From Thermococcus sibiricus MM 739 (lineage in GTDB: Archaea; Methanobacteriota_B; Thermococci; Thermococcales; Thermococcaceae), in contig NC_012883.1 of NCBI RefSeq assembly GCF_000022545.1, forward strand, positions 798,276-862,275: 64,000 bases of DNA, read 5' to 3'. The position numbers and the translations under genes are program-made. Below, piece by piece: positions 16,771-25,658 of the stretch. The notes beneath the pieces were generated by a model. That model was not told the origin of the DNA. It saw only the letters and a program-made list of their open reading frames with translations, and did no database searches. How positions within the stretch are numbered: position 1 is the first letter of the stretch; each line of letters begins with the position of its first letter.

Positions 16771-17454
16771 ATGGAAGAGCTGAAAAAACTAGCTGCAAAA
16801 GAGGCTTTGCGATATATAGATGATGACATGATCATTGGTTTAGGTACGGGATCAACTACTGCCTACTTCATTCAGATGTTAGGAAAGAAGCTGATGACTG
16901 AAGAACTTGAAGACGTTTATGGGATCCCCACTTCTCATCAATCTAGACTTTTGGCCCTTGAAAGTGGTATTCCGGTCGTAACCCTTGATGAGGTTGATGC
17001 AATAGACATTGCTGTTGATGGAGCTGATGAAGTTGATCCGCATCTTAACCTGATTAAAGGAAGAGGAGCAGCATTAACAATGGAGAAGATTATTGAGTAT
17101 AGGGCCGGGACTTTCATAGTTCTTGTTGATGAGAGCAAATTAGTGGAGTATCTCGGCCAAAGAGTACCGGTGCCAATTGAAGTGATCCCCGCCGCTTGGA
17201 GGGCCATCAAAGAAGAGTTAGAAGTTTTTAACGCAACGGCTGAGCTTAGAATGGGAGTTAAAAAAGATGGCCCGGTGATTACAGATAACGGGAATTTTAT
17301 TCTCGATGCGAAATTCATAAAAATTGAAGATCCTCTGGACATGGAAATTGAGCTCAACAATATTCCCGGGGTTGTGGAAAACGGGATCTTTGCAGATATT
17401 GCTGATATTATTCTGGTAGGCACAAAAGAGGGTGTCAAAAAGTTAGAGAGATAA
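16771..17454 (+). CDS. rpiA: Ribose-5-phosphate isomerase A
   Basis: 227 residues. Signature blocks are GLGTGSTTAYF (residues 22-32, phosphate loop), DGADEVD (about 89-95, containing the catalytic Asp) and LIKGRGAALTMEKI (Lys contact). It interconverts ribose 5-phosphate and ribulose 5-phosphate, which in Thermococcales is the outlet of the RuMP pathway. ATG start; co-directional with the EMC6-like gene. Confidence 0.96.
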   Translation: MEELKKLAAKEALRYIDDDMIIGLGTGSTTAYFIQMLGKKLMTEELEDVYGIPTSHQSRLLALESGIPVVTLDEVDAIDIAVDGADEVDPHLNLIKGRGAALTMEKIIEYRAGTFIVLVDESKLVEYLGQRVPVPIEVIPAAWRAIKEELEVFNATAELRMGVKKDGPVITDNGNFILDAKFIKIEDPLDMEIELNNIPGVVENGIFADIADIILVGTKEGVKKLER

Positions 17455-17481
17455 ATTCTTTAAATAAACTAAATAAAGAAT

Positions 17482-18693
17482 TTAACTTTCTATTCTTTCT
17501 GCCAAGTTCAGCACGATTCTAAGTGTATTTTGATCCCTCTCCACTCGGATCCATAAGCGGTTAAATTCGGATAAATCTTTGACAACTTTCGGGTTTTCTG
17601 TGAATCTTCTGTAAAAATACTTCACAAATTCTCTGTGAAATGTGAGGGTATAATAATCAATGAAATTAGGCAGTTCAAGCTTCCAAGTGCTTCTATTTGC
17701 ATAACCATATGGAAGATGGACTTTTTTATCAATATCGGAGATGTAGAAATCCTTGCTTAGATTTGGGTAATTTTCGAGAAATAATTCCATCAGATCGTTT
17801 GCCATTACTGCCAGATTTGCTGATGTGAAGTCATAATTTCTATTCTTGAAGTCTTCAGCAGGCATTATTCCAATTATCTTTATTGTGAGGCTTTCACCGC
17901 TTTTCTGTATTTCATACACTGTAGCATTTGAAATGAGCAGTTTTTCTTCCCTATAAAGGGCCCATTTGTTGTAATATGTGCCCAGGTCCATGGGGGGCAA
18001 ATTTTGATCCAAAAGGAAGTATTCGTCATCGATTTTAATTGCTGCTGTCACGTGTTTTGTATTTGAATTTTCGAAGCTAATTTCAAATGCATATACTAGG
18101 GAATAGTCCATTTCTAGCATTAGAGCTAGCGTTAAGATTGTGTAATCTGTACATATTCCTTTCCCTTTTTTGATAGTCTCATATGGGGTCTGGATTTCTG
18201 TTCCTTCTCCTCCTGTAATCCCGATAATAGTTCCATTTTCAGAAATTTGTATTGTTGGAGCTGGGAGGGAGGCTTTGTAACTGTCATATTCGATGTTATT
18301 TTGAAGCCATTCTAGAATGTTCCACACACTTTCCTGTATAGTTTGCCCTTTTAACTCTATTGCAAGATAGGAGATCTTTGTTAGTTCATTTGAACTTAAT
18401 CCATATTTTAGGGCTTCTTTGAATATGTATCTCCAAGTACTGGGGCGGGTACTCTCGGGTAAAGAAGTAGTAGTTTCTATAGCAGTTGTAATGGTAGTGG
18501 TGCTTGTGGTTTCTGTAGTAGTTTGGAATGGTGTGGTGGTAGTGGGAGAAGGTTTTGAGGTTGTTGAGGTTGGCAGCAGCTCTTTTGTCTCATCTTTTGT
18601 TCTAGTTGTAAAGTACCATGCACTGAAAGAGAGAAGAATCAATAGGATAAATAATCCTGCTATGAGTTTTATTTTTGAAGTATCCTCAGACAA
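17482..18693 (-). CDS. Membrane-anchored transglutaminase-like protein
   Basis: 403 residues. One N-terminal membrane helix (about 9-27) is followed by a Thr/Ser-rich, probably glycosylated spacer (residues 40-82), then an extracellular transglutaminase-like domain with the Cys in KGICTDYTILTLAL, His in TKHVTAAIKI and Asp in FLLDQN. It may be a protease or cross-linking enzyme at the cell surface. The start is TTG after GGGGGCAACCAC. The gene is alone and converges on rpiA. Confidence 0.78.
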   Translation of the reverse strand: MSEDTSKIKLIAGLFILLILLSFSAWYFTTRTKDETKELLPTSTTSKPSPTTTTPFQTTTETTSTTTITTAIETTTSLPESTRPSTWRYIFKEALKYGLSSNELTKISYLAIELKGQTIQESVWNILEWLQNNIEYDSYKASLPAPTIQISENGTIIGITGGEGTEIQTPYETIKKGKGICTDYTILTLALMLEMDYSLVYAFEISFENSNTKHVTAAIKIDDEYFLLDQNLPPMDLGTYYNKWALYREEKLLISNATVYEIQKSGESLTIKIIGIMPAEDFKNRNYDFTSANLAVMANDLMELFLENYPNLSKDFYISDIDKKVHLPYGYANRSTWKLELPNFIDYYTLTFHREFVKYFYRRFTENPKVVKDLSEFNRLWIRVERDQNTLRIVLNLAERIES

Positions 18694-18925
18694 AGTGGTT
18701 GCCCCCTTTATTATTCATCTTATGGTGTTAGGTATTCTTTTTATTTAACAATTTTGTATAGTGTTATGAAAAATGAAATATTCTGTCTCCTTAGCTCTAT
18801 TAAAACCACCATCTTAGAGGGAAAATAAGCTAAAGGTTAGAAGTTTTTATATAAAACACATGATTATGAGACCATAATCTTTTTAAAACCAGTGAAATGT
18901 ATAAAAAATGAACCCCATAAAACGT

Positions 18926-19013
18926 GCGGGGGTTGCCGAGCCTGGTCAAAGGCGGTGGACTCAAGATCCACTCCCGTAGGGGTTCAGGGGTTCAAATCCC
19001 CTCCCCCGCACCA
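18926..19013 (+). tRNA. tRNA-Leu (anticodon CAA)
   Basis: A class II tRNA: acceptor GCGGGGG/CCCCCGC, anticodon stem GTGGA/TCCAC around CTCAAGA (anticodon CAA), a long variable arm (CTCCCGTAGGGGT), T arm GGTTCAAATCC and encoded CCA. A TATA-like ATGTATAAAA sits about 25 nt upstream. Confidence 0.95.
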
Positions 19014-19264
19014 GAAAAATTTCCATCCTTCTTCTAGGTCATTCAAAGCCGTTTGTCATATTTACAATATTCAGATATTTATGGAATATTTTCGAGTCAT
19101 TGAAAAATTTAAAGAGAATTTTTTCAAAAATATATTGGGGTTTTAATATGTTACCTATTTTTTAAACTTAAATTCAATTTATCTTGATTTTTACCAAATA
19201 GTGATGCCACATTAAATACTTTGCAAAAATACTGATAATTTCTTAAAATAGGCAGGATTCAATC

Positions 19265-19310
19265 TTGTCATTATGGCAACTTAAAATGGAAAAAGAGTTA
19301 AATAATCAGT
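19265..19310 (+). promoter_or_regulatory. Promoter region and candidate operator of the TRAP operon
   Basis: The 340-bp gap from tRNA-Leu to dctP is AT-rich and has no gene. It contains the imperfect palindrome TTGTCATTATGGCAA (19265-19279) followed by TATA-like AGTTAAATAA (about 19296-19305). The palindrome is a possible regulator site just upstream of the TATA box, suggesting substrate-controlled expression of the transporter. Confidence 0.35.
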
Positions 19311-19352
19311 AACTCCCACAATATGATGAAAAATCCATTGGAGGTTTTAAAT

Positions 19353-20481
19353 ATGTGGCAAAAACTTGATTTTAGAAAAAGTTTTGTGCTAGGGATGATT
19401 GCTTTGGTAGTTTTGTCTTTTGTGGCAGGATGTATTGGAGGAGAAACCCAAACTCCAGGAGCCCAAACTAGCGCCCCTGCAGAGACTTATGAACTTAAAA
19501 TGGCCACTTTTTATCTAGCCGGTGATCCAGGATTTGAAATAGCCCAACATTTTGCTGATGAAGTTGAGAAAATGTCAAATGGTAGAATAAAAATTGAAGT
19601 CTATCAAGCGGGAGAACTTGGTTTCCCAGTAACTGAGATCGTAGATTCAACAGCTAATGGCGTAGTTGATATAGCAATATTTTACAGCAGCTACTTGGCT
19701 TCTCAAGATCCAGTATTAGCTCTTGCTGGAGGTAAGCCAGGGCCTATTTCAAACCCATACGAACTCTTCTACCAAGTCAAAACCGTTGAAGACTTGATTC
19801 AAAAGAGCTTTGAGAAGTTTGGCGTGGTTTATATCGGTCCTATGATATATGGAGAGCCAGAAATCCTTGTTTCTCGAGTTCCAATCAACAGATTGAGCGA
19901 TTTAAATGGTAAAATATAAAATATTAAGATCTTCCGGTCTAGCTGCAGTGTTTTACAACACCCTTGGCGCTCAGGCTATGATGATGGCTTCTGGAGAACT
20001 TTACCAAGCCCTCCAACTTGGGACAATAGATGGTCTCGAGTGGACAGATTATACTGCTGACTATAAGATGGGGTTCCATGAAGTTGCAAAATACGTTTTA
20101 GAGCCTACTCCTGGTGTTAACCTGCACAGTGAAGCTGCAGTACATGCATTCTTGATTGTAAACCCTGATTTGTGGAACAAACTCCCAGATGATCTTAAAG
20201 AAATCATTAAAGTGGCGAGCAGGGAAAGTTATCTCTGGGGTAGCCACTATGTTAACACGTTAAACAGAGAATACAGACAAAAGTGGATTGAGGCTGGAGC
20301 AACACTCGTCAAATTGCCACCTGAAGACAATCAAAAGATAATTGAAACAGCAATACAACTTCACGTAGAGTATGCTAAAAAGAGTCCAGAAGCTCAAGAA
20401 TATATTAGCAGACTTGTTAAGGTCTGGAGAGACCTAGGTCATGATGAGTGGGCTGATGCATTGGAAGCTGCTTTAGGATAA
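19353..20481 (+). pseudogene. dctP: TRAP transporter substrate-binding protein DctP, frameshifted by a 7-bp tandem duplication
   Basis: The first frame (19353-19919) carries a lipoprotein signal (LSFVAGCIGG, acylated Cys near residue 27) and the N-terminal binding lobe. The second (in frame from about 19906 to 20481) continues without loss, with LGTIDGLEW and the C-terminal helices. At 19911-19924, AAAATAT occurs twice in tandem. Removing one copy restores one frame reading NGKILRSSGL. The protein captures organic acid for the DctQM permease. ATG 19353 with GGAGG upstream is the start. It is either a recent pseudogene, a phase-variable gene or a sequence error. Confidence 0.88.
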
Positions 20482-20502
20482 GCCCGGAAGGGGTGACTAA
20501 TC

Positions 20503-20985
20503 TTGGACCCAATAAGTAAATTTAATTCCAAACTTTCTTTTTTTATTATGTATGCTACTCTACTCATAACCCTCGTCGTGGTGTATGAAGTAAGCACAAG
20601 GTATTTCCTCAATATGGCAGATTCTCGTGCAATATTTGTTTCAGTATGGCTTTATGGAATACTCTTCACATTAGGCGGAGCATATACTTTGCGGGAAGGG
20701 GGCCACGTTTCAGTGGACATAGTTTATAGAAAGGTGCCAGAAAAAGTTAGGAAAGTGCTTGATGTCGTGGACATTGGGATAGTTACACTTACGGGAATAA
20801 TCTTGATTCTAGTAGGAACACCAATTGCTTGGAGATCTTTCATGATCAGAGAAGTGGATTCTAGCTTGGGGATAGTTTTTGCACCACCTATATGGTGGTT
20901 TAAGTGGATTGCAGTAATATCTGTGGTTCTAATAACACTTCAGACTATTCCGATGATGTTAGAAAAGACCAGACAATGGAGGTGA
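20503..20985 (+). CDS. dctQ: TRAP transporter small membrane subunit DctQ
   Basis: 160 residues with four membrane helices (about 13-30, 45-63, 84-104, 130-150) and the DctQ-typical RYFLN after helix 1 and GGHVSVD after helix 2. TTG start after AGGGGTGA. It lies 21 bp after the dctP frame and 6 bp before dctM. It forms the permease complex with DctM. Confidence 0.88.
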   Translation: MDPISKFNSKLSFFIMYATLLITLVVVYEVSTRYFLNMADSRAIFVSVWLYGILFTLGGAYTLREGGHVSVDIVYRKVPEKVRKVLDVVDIGIVTLTGIILILVGTPIAWRSFMIREVDSSLGIVFAPPIWWFKWIAVISVVLITLQTIPMMLEKTRQWR

Positions 20986-20991
20986 GTTAAC

Positions 20992-22302
20992 ATGGCTAGT
21001 ACCCTCATGCCATTTGTAATGTTTATATTCCTCTTTGGGCTCATATTGTTAAATATACCTGTTGCTTTTGCACTGTTCTTCACTTCGATAGTATTTGGAT
21101 TGATCTTCTGGGGTTGGAATGGTTTATATGTCACCTTTCAGGGTATATGGAGTTTAATGAATAACTGGGCGCTTGTGGCCTTACCTCTGTTTGTTTTCAT
21201 GTCTGCAGTTCTTGAGAAAAGTGGGATAGCAGATGAGTTGTTTACTACCTTCTACAAGCTTTTGGGTAGAATCAGAGGATCTTTAGCTGTAATAGCAATC
21301 ATTTTGGGATATACAATTGGAGCGATGTCAGGAGTGATAGCAGCGGCAATAGCCAGTTTGGCACTAATTATATACCCTCTTATGGTTAAGCATGGATATG
21401 ATAAGAAACTTGCCATAGGTTCAATACTGGCAGCTGGTACATTACCCCAAGTTGTACCTCCAAGCTTTAACATGATCGTTTATGGTTCTGTGGCTGGAGT
21501 ATCTGTAGGAAAACTTTTCGCTGGAGGGCTTGGAGTAGGTACGGTAATGGCCATAGTGTTTAGCATCTATGTACTCGTATGGAGCCACTTAAACAAAGAT
21601 AAAGTACCAGTATTCGAGGCGGGAAAAATCTCCCTTGGAGAGAAAATAGCTTCACTTAAATATCTTATCGGGCCTCTTACAATAATATTTGGTGTTTTAG
21701 GCTCGATATTTACAGGAATAGCAACACCAACAGAAGCCTCCGGTGTTGGAGCGTTTTTAAGTTTAGTCTATGTCCTCCTGAGAGGGAAACTAACCAAAAA
21801 GGTCTTAGATGAAGCTTTGGTAGTCACTTTAAAAGTAACTTCAATGGCCTGTTGGATAATGGCGGGTGGTTCAGCATTTAGTTCAGTTTTTAGTGGGATC
21901 GGTGGGAAGAAATTGGTGGTTGATCTCCTAATGTCCCTCCCAGCGGCGAAAATCACAGTGCTAATATTTTCATTAGCTCTAATATTCTTCCTCGGCATGT
22001 TTGTAGACCCGGTTTCTATCATCATGATCATGACTCCAATATTAACTCCAGCAGTCACAGGGTTAGGTTATGATCCATTGTGGTGGGGTGTGGCTTTTAC
22101 ATCAATGCTTTTGGTTTCATACCTAACCCCTCCAGTAGGACTTGGTTTGTATTACTTTAAAGGAGCTATTGACGAGGTTTCAATGGATGATATCTATCGT
22201 GCAGTGCTACCATTCATTGTGTTACAAGTTATAGCAATAGTCATCATAATCCTAGAGCCGGACATAGTGCTTTGGTTTATAAGAGTTTTATTTAGAAGTT
22301 AG
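20992..22302 (+). CDS. dctM: TRAP transporter large permease DctM
   Basis: 436 residues, about twelve hydrophobic segments. Family signatures are GIATPTEASG (about 240-250), GMFVDPVSIIMIMTPI and TPPVGLGLYY. It carries the ion-coupled transport path for the solute delivered by DctP. ATG with a GGAGGTGAG ribosome site overlapping the dctQ end. It appears intact, so only the binding-protein gene of the operon is damaged. Confidence 0.93.
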   Translation: MASTLMPFVMFIFLFGLILLNIPVAFALFFTSIVFGLIFWGWNGLYVTFQGIWSLMNNWALVALPLFVFMSAVLEKSGIADELFTTFYKLLGRIRGSLAVIAIILGYTIGAMSGVIAAAIASLALIIYPLMVKHGYDKKLAIGSILAAGTLPQVVPPSFNMIVYGSVAGVSVGKLFAGGLGVGTVMAIVFSIYVLVWSHLNKDKVPVFEAGKISLGEKIASLKYLIGPLTIIFGVLGSIFTGIATPTEASGVGAFLSLVYVLLRGKLTKKVLDEALVVTLKVTSMACWIMAGGSAFSSVFSGIGGKKLVVDLLMSLPAAKITVLIFSLALIFFLGMFVDPVSIIMIMTPILTPAVTGLGYDPLWWGVAFTSMLLVSYLTPPVGLGLYYFKGAIDEVSMDDIYRAVLPFIVLQVIAIVIIILEPDIVLWFIRVLFRS

Positions 22303-22401
22303 TTCAATGCTCTTTTATTTCAATTTTTTTCTGTTCTCTTAGCACCACAACTTAATAACAAAGGCTAAAAAGGGAGAGATCTACTTTTTAAGGGTGGCGG
22401 A

Positions 22402-22986
22402 ATGATAATTTACGAACCGGTGATGCTTGCAATTCCTCTTGCAGAAAAAATTAAAGATTATATCCTCAAAACTAAAGAAATGCCTAGGGTAGATGAGTTA
22501 AAAGAAATACTAAGAGAGTTAAACCTTAAAAATCTCTATTTAGACCGAGGTTTTGCTTTGTATAGGTCCAAACATGTTTTCGCCCTTCTTATATCTTTCA
22601 AGGAGTACATAACTATTGACATAATCTCTTCAAGTGGGGACTTAAGCGATGCTATGGAAATCATGATTTATCATGACAAAACCCTTGATTCGTATATTGT
22701 TGAAATAGTTCCTGTGAATGAGCTTGAATTTGAAGGAAATATAGGGATTGAACCTGTAATAATTGATGCTAAGACATTCGAATTAAAAAGCAACCCTGTT
22801 TTGGGACATTTTGAGAAGGGGAATGGAGAAGTTTTTCTTGTAATAGATGAAAGTACGTATAAAAAATGGGAGGAAAGCAATAAAACGGATCATTGTCCTA
22901 TTTGCGGAGCAAAAGAGTTGACATGGCATGAAAAAGTGGCTTATTGTGATTCCTGTGGGTTTGGAGTAAAGGTGGTGAAAGAATGA
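22402..22986 (+). CDS. Conserved protein with C-terminal zinc ribbon, function unknown
   Basis: 194 residues. The last 35 hold a zinc ribbon CPICGAKELTWH...YCDSCG; the rest is a mixed alpha/beta domain I do not recognise. GGGTGGCGGA lies directly before the ATG. It overlaps the aldolase gene by ATGA, so they are co-translated; a role in the same pathway is only inferred. Confidence 0.65.
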   Translation: MIIYEPVMLAIPLAEKIKDYILKTKEMPRVDELKEILRELNLKNLYLDRGFALYRSKHVFALLISFKEYITIDIISSSGDLSDAMEIMIYHDKTLDSYIVEIVPVNELEFEGNIGIEPVIIDAKTFELKSNPVLGHFEKGNGEVFLVIDESTYKKWEESNKTDHCPICGAKELTWHEKVAYCDSCGFGVKVVKE

Positions 22987-23546
22987 GCAAACTTGTAAAG
23001 GATATGCTTGTTAAATACTCAAAATTGGCCCATGAGCGAGGGCTTACTGCGGCTTTTGGGGGAAACTTCAGTATTTTATTCAATGGAAAGATATTCATAA
23101 AGTCCACGGGCTCCATAATGAATGAGCTCACTAGAACTCAAATTGCAATGATGGATTTTGAAGGTAATTCTTTAAGCTCTATAAGGCCATCTTCTGAATG
23201 GAAACTCCATGTGGAAGTATACAAGCTGAGGAAGGATATTAGAGCAATTGCTCACTTGCACCCTCCTTATTCTATAGTGGTCTCAACCTTACTCGAAGAG
23301 GAACTTCCGATAATAACGCCTGAAGCTGAGGTATATCTGAAGAAGATACCAATAGTCCCGTTTAAACCTGCAGGGAGCTGGGAATTAGCTAGAGAAACAG
23401 CAAAATATCTAGAGGCTTATGATGCAGTTATTATGGAGAATCACGGGGTAGTGACTGTAGGAAAAAGTTTGAGAGAGGCATATTATAAAACAGAATTAGT
23501 AGAAGAAAGTGCAAAGCTATGGTATCTAAAAGAAAAAGGCATTTGA
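22983..23546 (+). CDS. Class II aldolase/adducin family protein (fuculose-phosphate aldolase-like)
   Basis: 187 residues. It has the GGNFSI phosphate-binding segment (about residues 22-27), KSTGSIMNEL, the zinc ligands of AHLHPPYSIV (two His) and MENHGVVTVG (third His), as in L-fuculose-1-phosphate aldolase. In archaea such enzymes cleave or form sugar phosphates. Co-transcribed with the upstream zinc-ribbon gene. Confidence 0.85.
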   Translation: MSKLVKDMLVKYSKLAHERGLTAAFGGNFSILFNGKIFIKSTGSIMNELTRTQIAMMDFEGNSLSSIRPSSEWKLHVEVYKLRKDIRAIAHLHPPYSIVVSTLLEEELPIITPEAEVYLKKIPIVPFKPAGSWELARETAKYLEAYDAVIMENHGVVTVGKSLREAYYKTELVEESAKLWYLKEKGI

Positions 23547-23547
23547 A

Positions 23548-23808
23548 TTACTTAACCTGTTCTAAAGCCCCTAGGACTTCCCATATTATTGTTCTTGTGT
23601 GCATTGGCATATTAGGATCTTCGCTAATTTCTTCAAGAATGACAATCGCATCAGCAGCTCTTACAGTCGGATCCTTGCTAGTATCCATTAAACTTTCTAT
23701 GGCCCTTTCAGCGGCCCTTCTTATATTTCTGGGGACGATAGTATCTTGAACAACTTGTTCCTTCAGAACTTGGATAATTTGTTGAATCCTCACTTCTACG
23801 TCGCTCAT
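23548..23808 (-). CDS. UPF0147 family protein
   Basis: 86 residues, helical, with VPRNIRRAAERAIESL and VRAADAIVILEEISEDPNMP, the UPF0147 signature found across archaea. Function unknown. ATG at 23808 with GGAGGTGGA upstream. It converges on the aldolase gene with a 1-bp gap. Confidence 0.9.
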   Translation of the reverse strand: MSDVEVRIQQIIQVLKEQVVQDTIVPRNIRRAAERAIESLMDTSKDPTVRAADAIVILEEISEDPNMPMHTRTIIWEVLGALEQVK

Positions 23809-23897
23809 TTTCTCCACCTCCAATTTAATAAGAATCAGTAACTAAAATCTTTCCGAGAATATATTGAATCTTGACTATTAAAACCTTTTCGGTGTTT

Positions 23898-24437
23898 TTA
23901 GTATTCAATACCTTTTCTAGCCAATATACCCTTTTGATATGGATGTTTGACTTCTTTCATCAATGTTACATAGTCTGCAAGTTCAAAAAGTTCTTCAGGA
24001 CAGTAGCGCCCTGTTAAAACAACTTCTGTGTATGGGGATTTCTCTTTTAAGATTGCTTTAACATCTTCAACATCTATCATTCCAAATCCTAATGCTACAC
24101 ATATCTCATCAAGGATTACAAGGTCCCATTCTCCATTTTTAACGATCTCTCTGGTTCTTTCCAAGGCCTTTCTAGCGACTTTGATCTCCTCAGGATCTGG
24201 TTTTTTGTGGACAAATTTTGGCAATCCATAAGACTCTACTACTATCCCGCACTCTTGGGCTTTCTTTTGTTCTCCGTAAACATTAGGCGACTTTAGGAAC
24301 TGAATCATGATGACTTTGCCGCCGTTACCCAGCATTCTTAATCCTAAACCCAAAGCAGCGGTTGTTTTCCCTTTTCCATTACCAGTGTAGATGTGGATCA
24401 TACCCAACTTCTCTTTCCAACCTTCTATTTTAGTCAC
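23898..24437 (-). CDS. cobO: Cob(I)alamin (corrinoid) adenosyltransferase, CobO/BtuR type
   Basis: 179 residues. P-loop TGNGKGKTTAALGLGLRM, the ILDEICVALGFG Walker B-like block, and TGRYCPEELFELADYVT are CobO/BtuR family features. It transfers the adenosyl group of ATP to reduced corrinoid, in cobalamin synthesis or salvage. The GTG at 24437 is weakly supported; the ATG at 24401 (MIHIYTGNGKGK) is an alternative that would keep the P-loop at the very N terminus. Confidence 0.88.
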   Translation of the reverse strand: MTKIEGWKEKLGMIHIYTGNGKGKTTAALGLGLRMLGNGGKVIMIQFLKSPNVYGEQKKAQECGIVVESYGLPKFVHKKPDPEEIKVARKALERTREIVKNGEWDLVILDEICVALGFGMIDVEDVKAILKEKSPYTEVVLTGRYCPEELFELADYVTLMKEVKHPYQKGILARKGIEY

Positions 24438-24477
24438 CAGCTGAGAATTTCCCTAGAAGGTACTTATATTTTTCTTT

Positions 24478-24508
24478 TGAAAACTCGCCCTTAGGGTGGG
24501 AAGACAGT
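24478..24508 (+). mobile_element. Solo IS200/IS605-type right-end hairpin (copy 3)
   Basis: TGAAAACTCGCCCTTAGGGT followed by GGGAAGACAG. The CGCCC/GGGTG hairpin and flanks match the other three copies in the same orientation. It lies 50 bp upstream of the P1-peptidase gene; no transposase nearby. Confidence 0.45.
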
Positions 24509-24560
24509 TGTTGTGGAATAGTTTTTATTTTGATCCAACCAACTATTTTTGGTGCAAATT

Positions 24561-25649
24561 ATGAAGGCCCCTGACCTTGGTATTAAGCTTGGCGTTTTTA
24601 GGCATGGAAAGAAGAACTCAATTGCCGATGTGAAAGGAGTAAAAGTTGGACATGTAAGTCTAATCAAAGGGGAAGGAAAGCTTATACCCGGCAAAGGCCC
24701 GGTAAGGACTGGAGTAACAGCTATACTTCCTCATGAAGGGAACATATACAAAGAAAAACTGTTAGCAAGTGTCTTTGTCATGAATGGTTATGCAAAGCCG
24801 ATTGGGCTAATCCAGGTTAGAGAGCTTGGAACTCTAGAGACTCCAATAATCCTTACCAATACACTTGCCGTTGGCACTGCTACAGATGCTCTTATAGAAT
24901 ACATGCTTGACCAAAATGAAGATATCGGAGTTTCCACAGGTTCTGTTAACCCAGTGGTTATGGAGTGTAATGATTCATATCTAAACGATATTAGAGGAAA
25001 ACATGTGAAAAAAGAGCATATTTTTGAGGCACTCAAGAACGCCAAAGCGGATTTTGATGAAGGTGCTGTTGGAGCTGGAACAGGAATGAGTGCTTTTGAG
25101 TTCAAAGGCGGAATTGGTTCTTCTTCAAGGATAGTGGATATAGAAGGAAGGAAATATACCATTGGTGCTCTTGTTTTAAGCAACTTTGGCAAGAGGGAAG
25201 ATTTGACAATAGCTGGAGTTCCAGCAGGTCTAGAGTTAAGAAACTGGCCGGGAAAAGGTGGAGAAGGAAAGGGAAGTATAATAATAGTCATTGCTACAGA
25301 TGTTCCTTTAACAGCAAGACAGCTTTACAGAGTTGCCAAAAGGGGAGCCATAGGACTGGCCAGAACTGGGGGTTATGCATATAATGGAAGTGGGGATATA
25401 ATTTTTGCCTTCTCAACTGCTCAGAGAATAAAACATTACCAGAAAGAAATTATTGACATAAAAAGCACTCCTGATGATGTTTTGTCCCCTCTTTTCAAAG
25501 CAACTGCTGAAACCGTTGAGGAGGCGATAATCAATTCTCTCCTCCAGGCAAAGGCGATGACGGGGAGAGATAATCACATTCGCTATGCTTTACCAAAGGA
25601 GGACTTATTGAAGATAATGAAGAAATATGGAAGATTAGAGAAAGGTTGA
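24561..25649 (+). CDS. P1 family peptidase (DmpA-like aminopeptidase)
   Basis: 362 residues. It follows the DmpA/P1 layout: IADVKGVKVGH near the N terminus, TGVTAILPH, and the self-processing site before the nucleophilic Ser in GGIGSSSRIV (about residue 195), then GARTGGY-like and GSGDIIFAFST near the end. Such enzymes cleave themselves into two chains and act as N-terminal nucleophile aminopeptidases. ATG 24561 with GGTG upstream is preferred to the TTG at 24549. Confidence 0.85.
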   Translation: MKAPDLGIKLGVFRHGKKNSIADVKGVKVGHVSLIKGEGKLIPGKGPVRTGVTAILPHEGNIYKEKLLASVFVMNGYAKPIGLIQVRELGTLETPIILTNTLAVGTATDALIEYMLDQNEDIGVSTGSVNPVVMECNDSYLNDIRGKHVKKEHIFEALKNAKADFDEGAVGAGTGMSAFEFKGGIGSSSRIVDIEGRKYTIGALVLSNFGKREDLTIAGVPAGLELRNWPGKGGEGKGSIIIVIATDVPLTARQLYRVAKRGAIGLARTGGYAYNGSGDIIFAFSTAQRIKHYQKEIIDIKSTPDDVLSPLFKATAETVEEAIINSLLQAKAMTGRDNHIRYALPKEDLLKIMKKYGRLEKG

Positions 25650-25658
25650 GGTGGAAAA

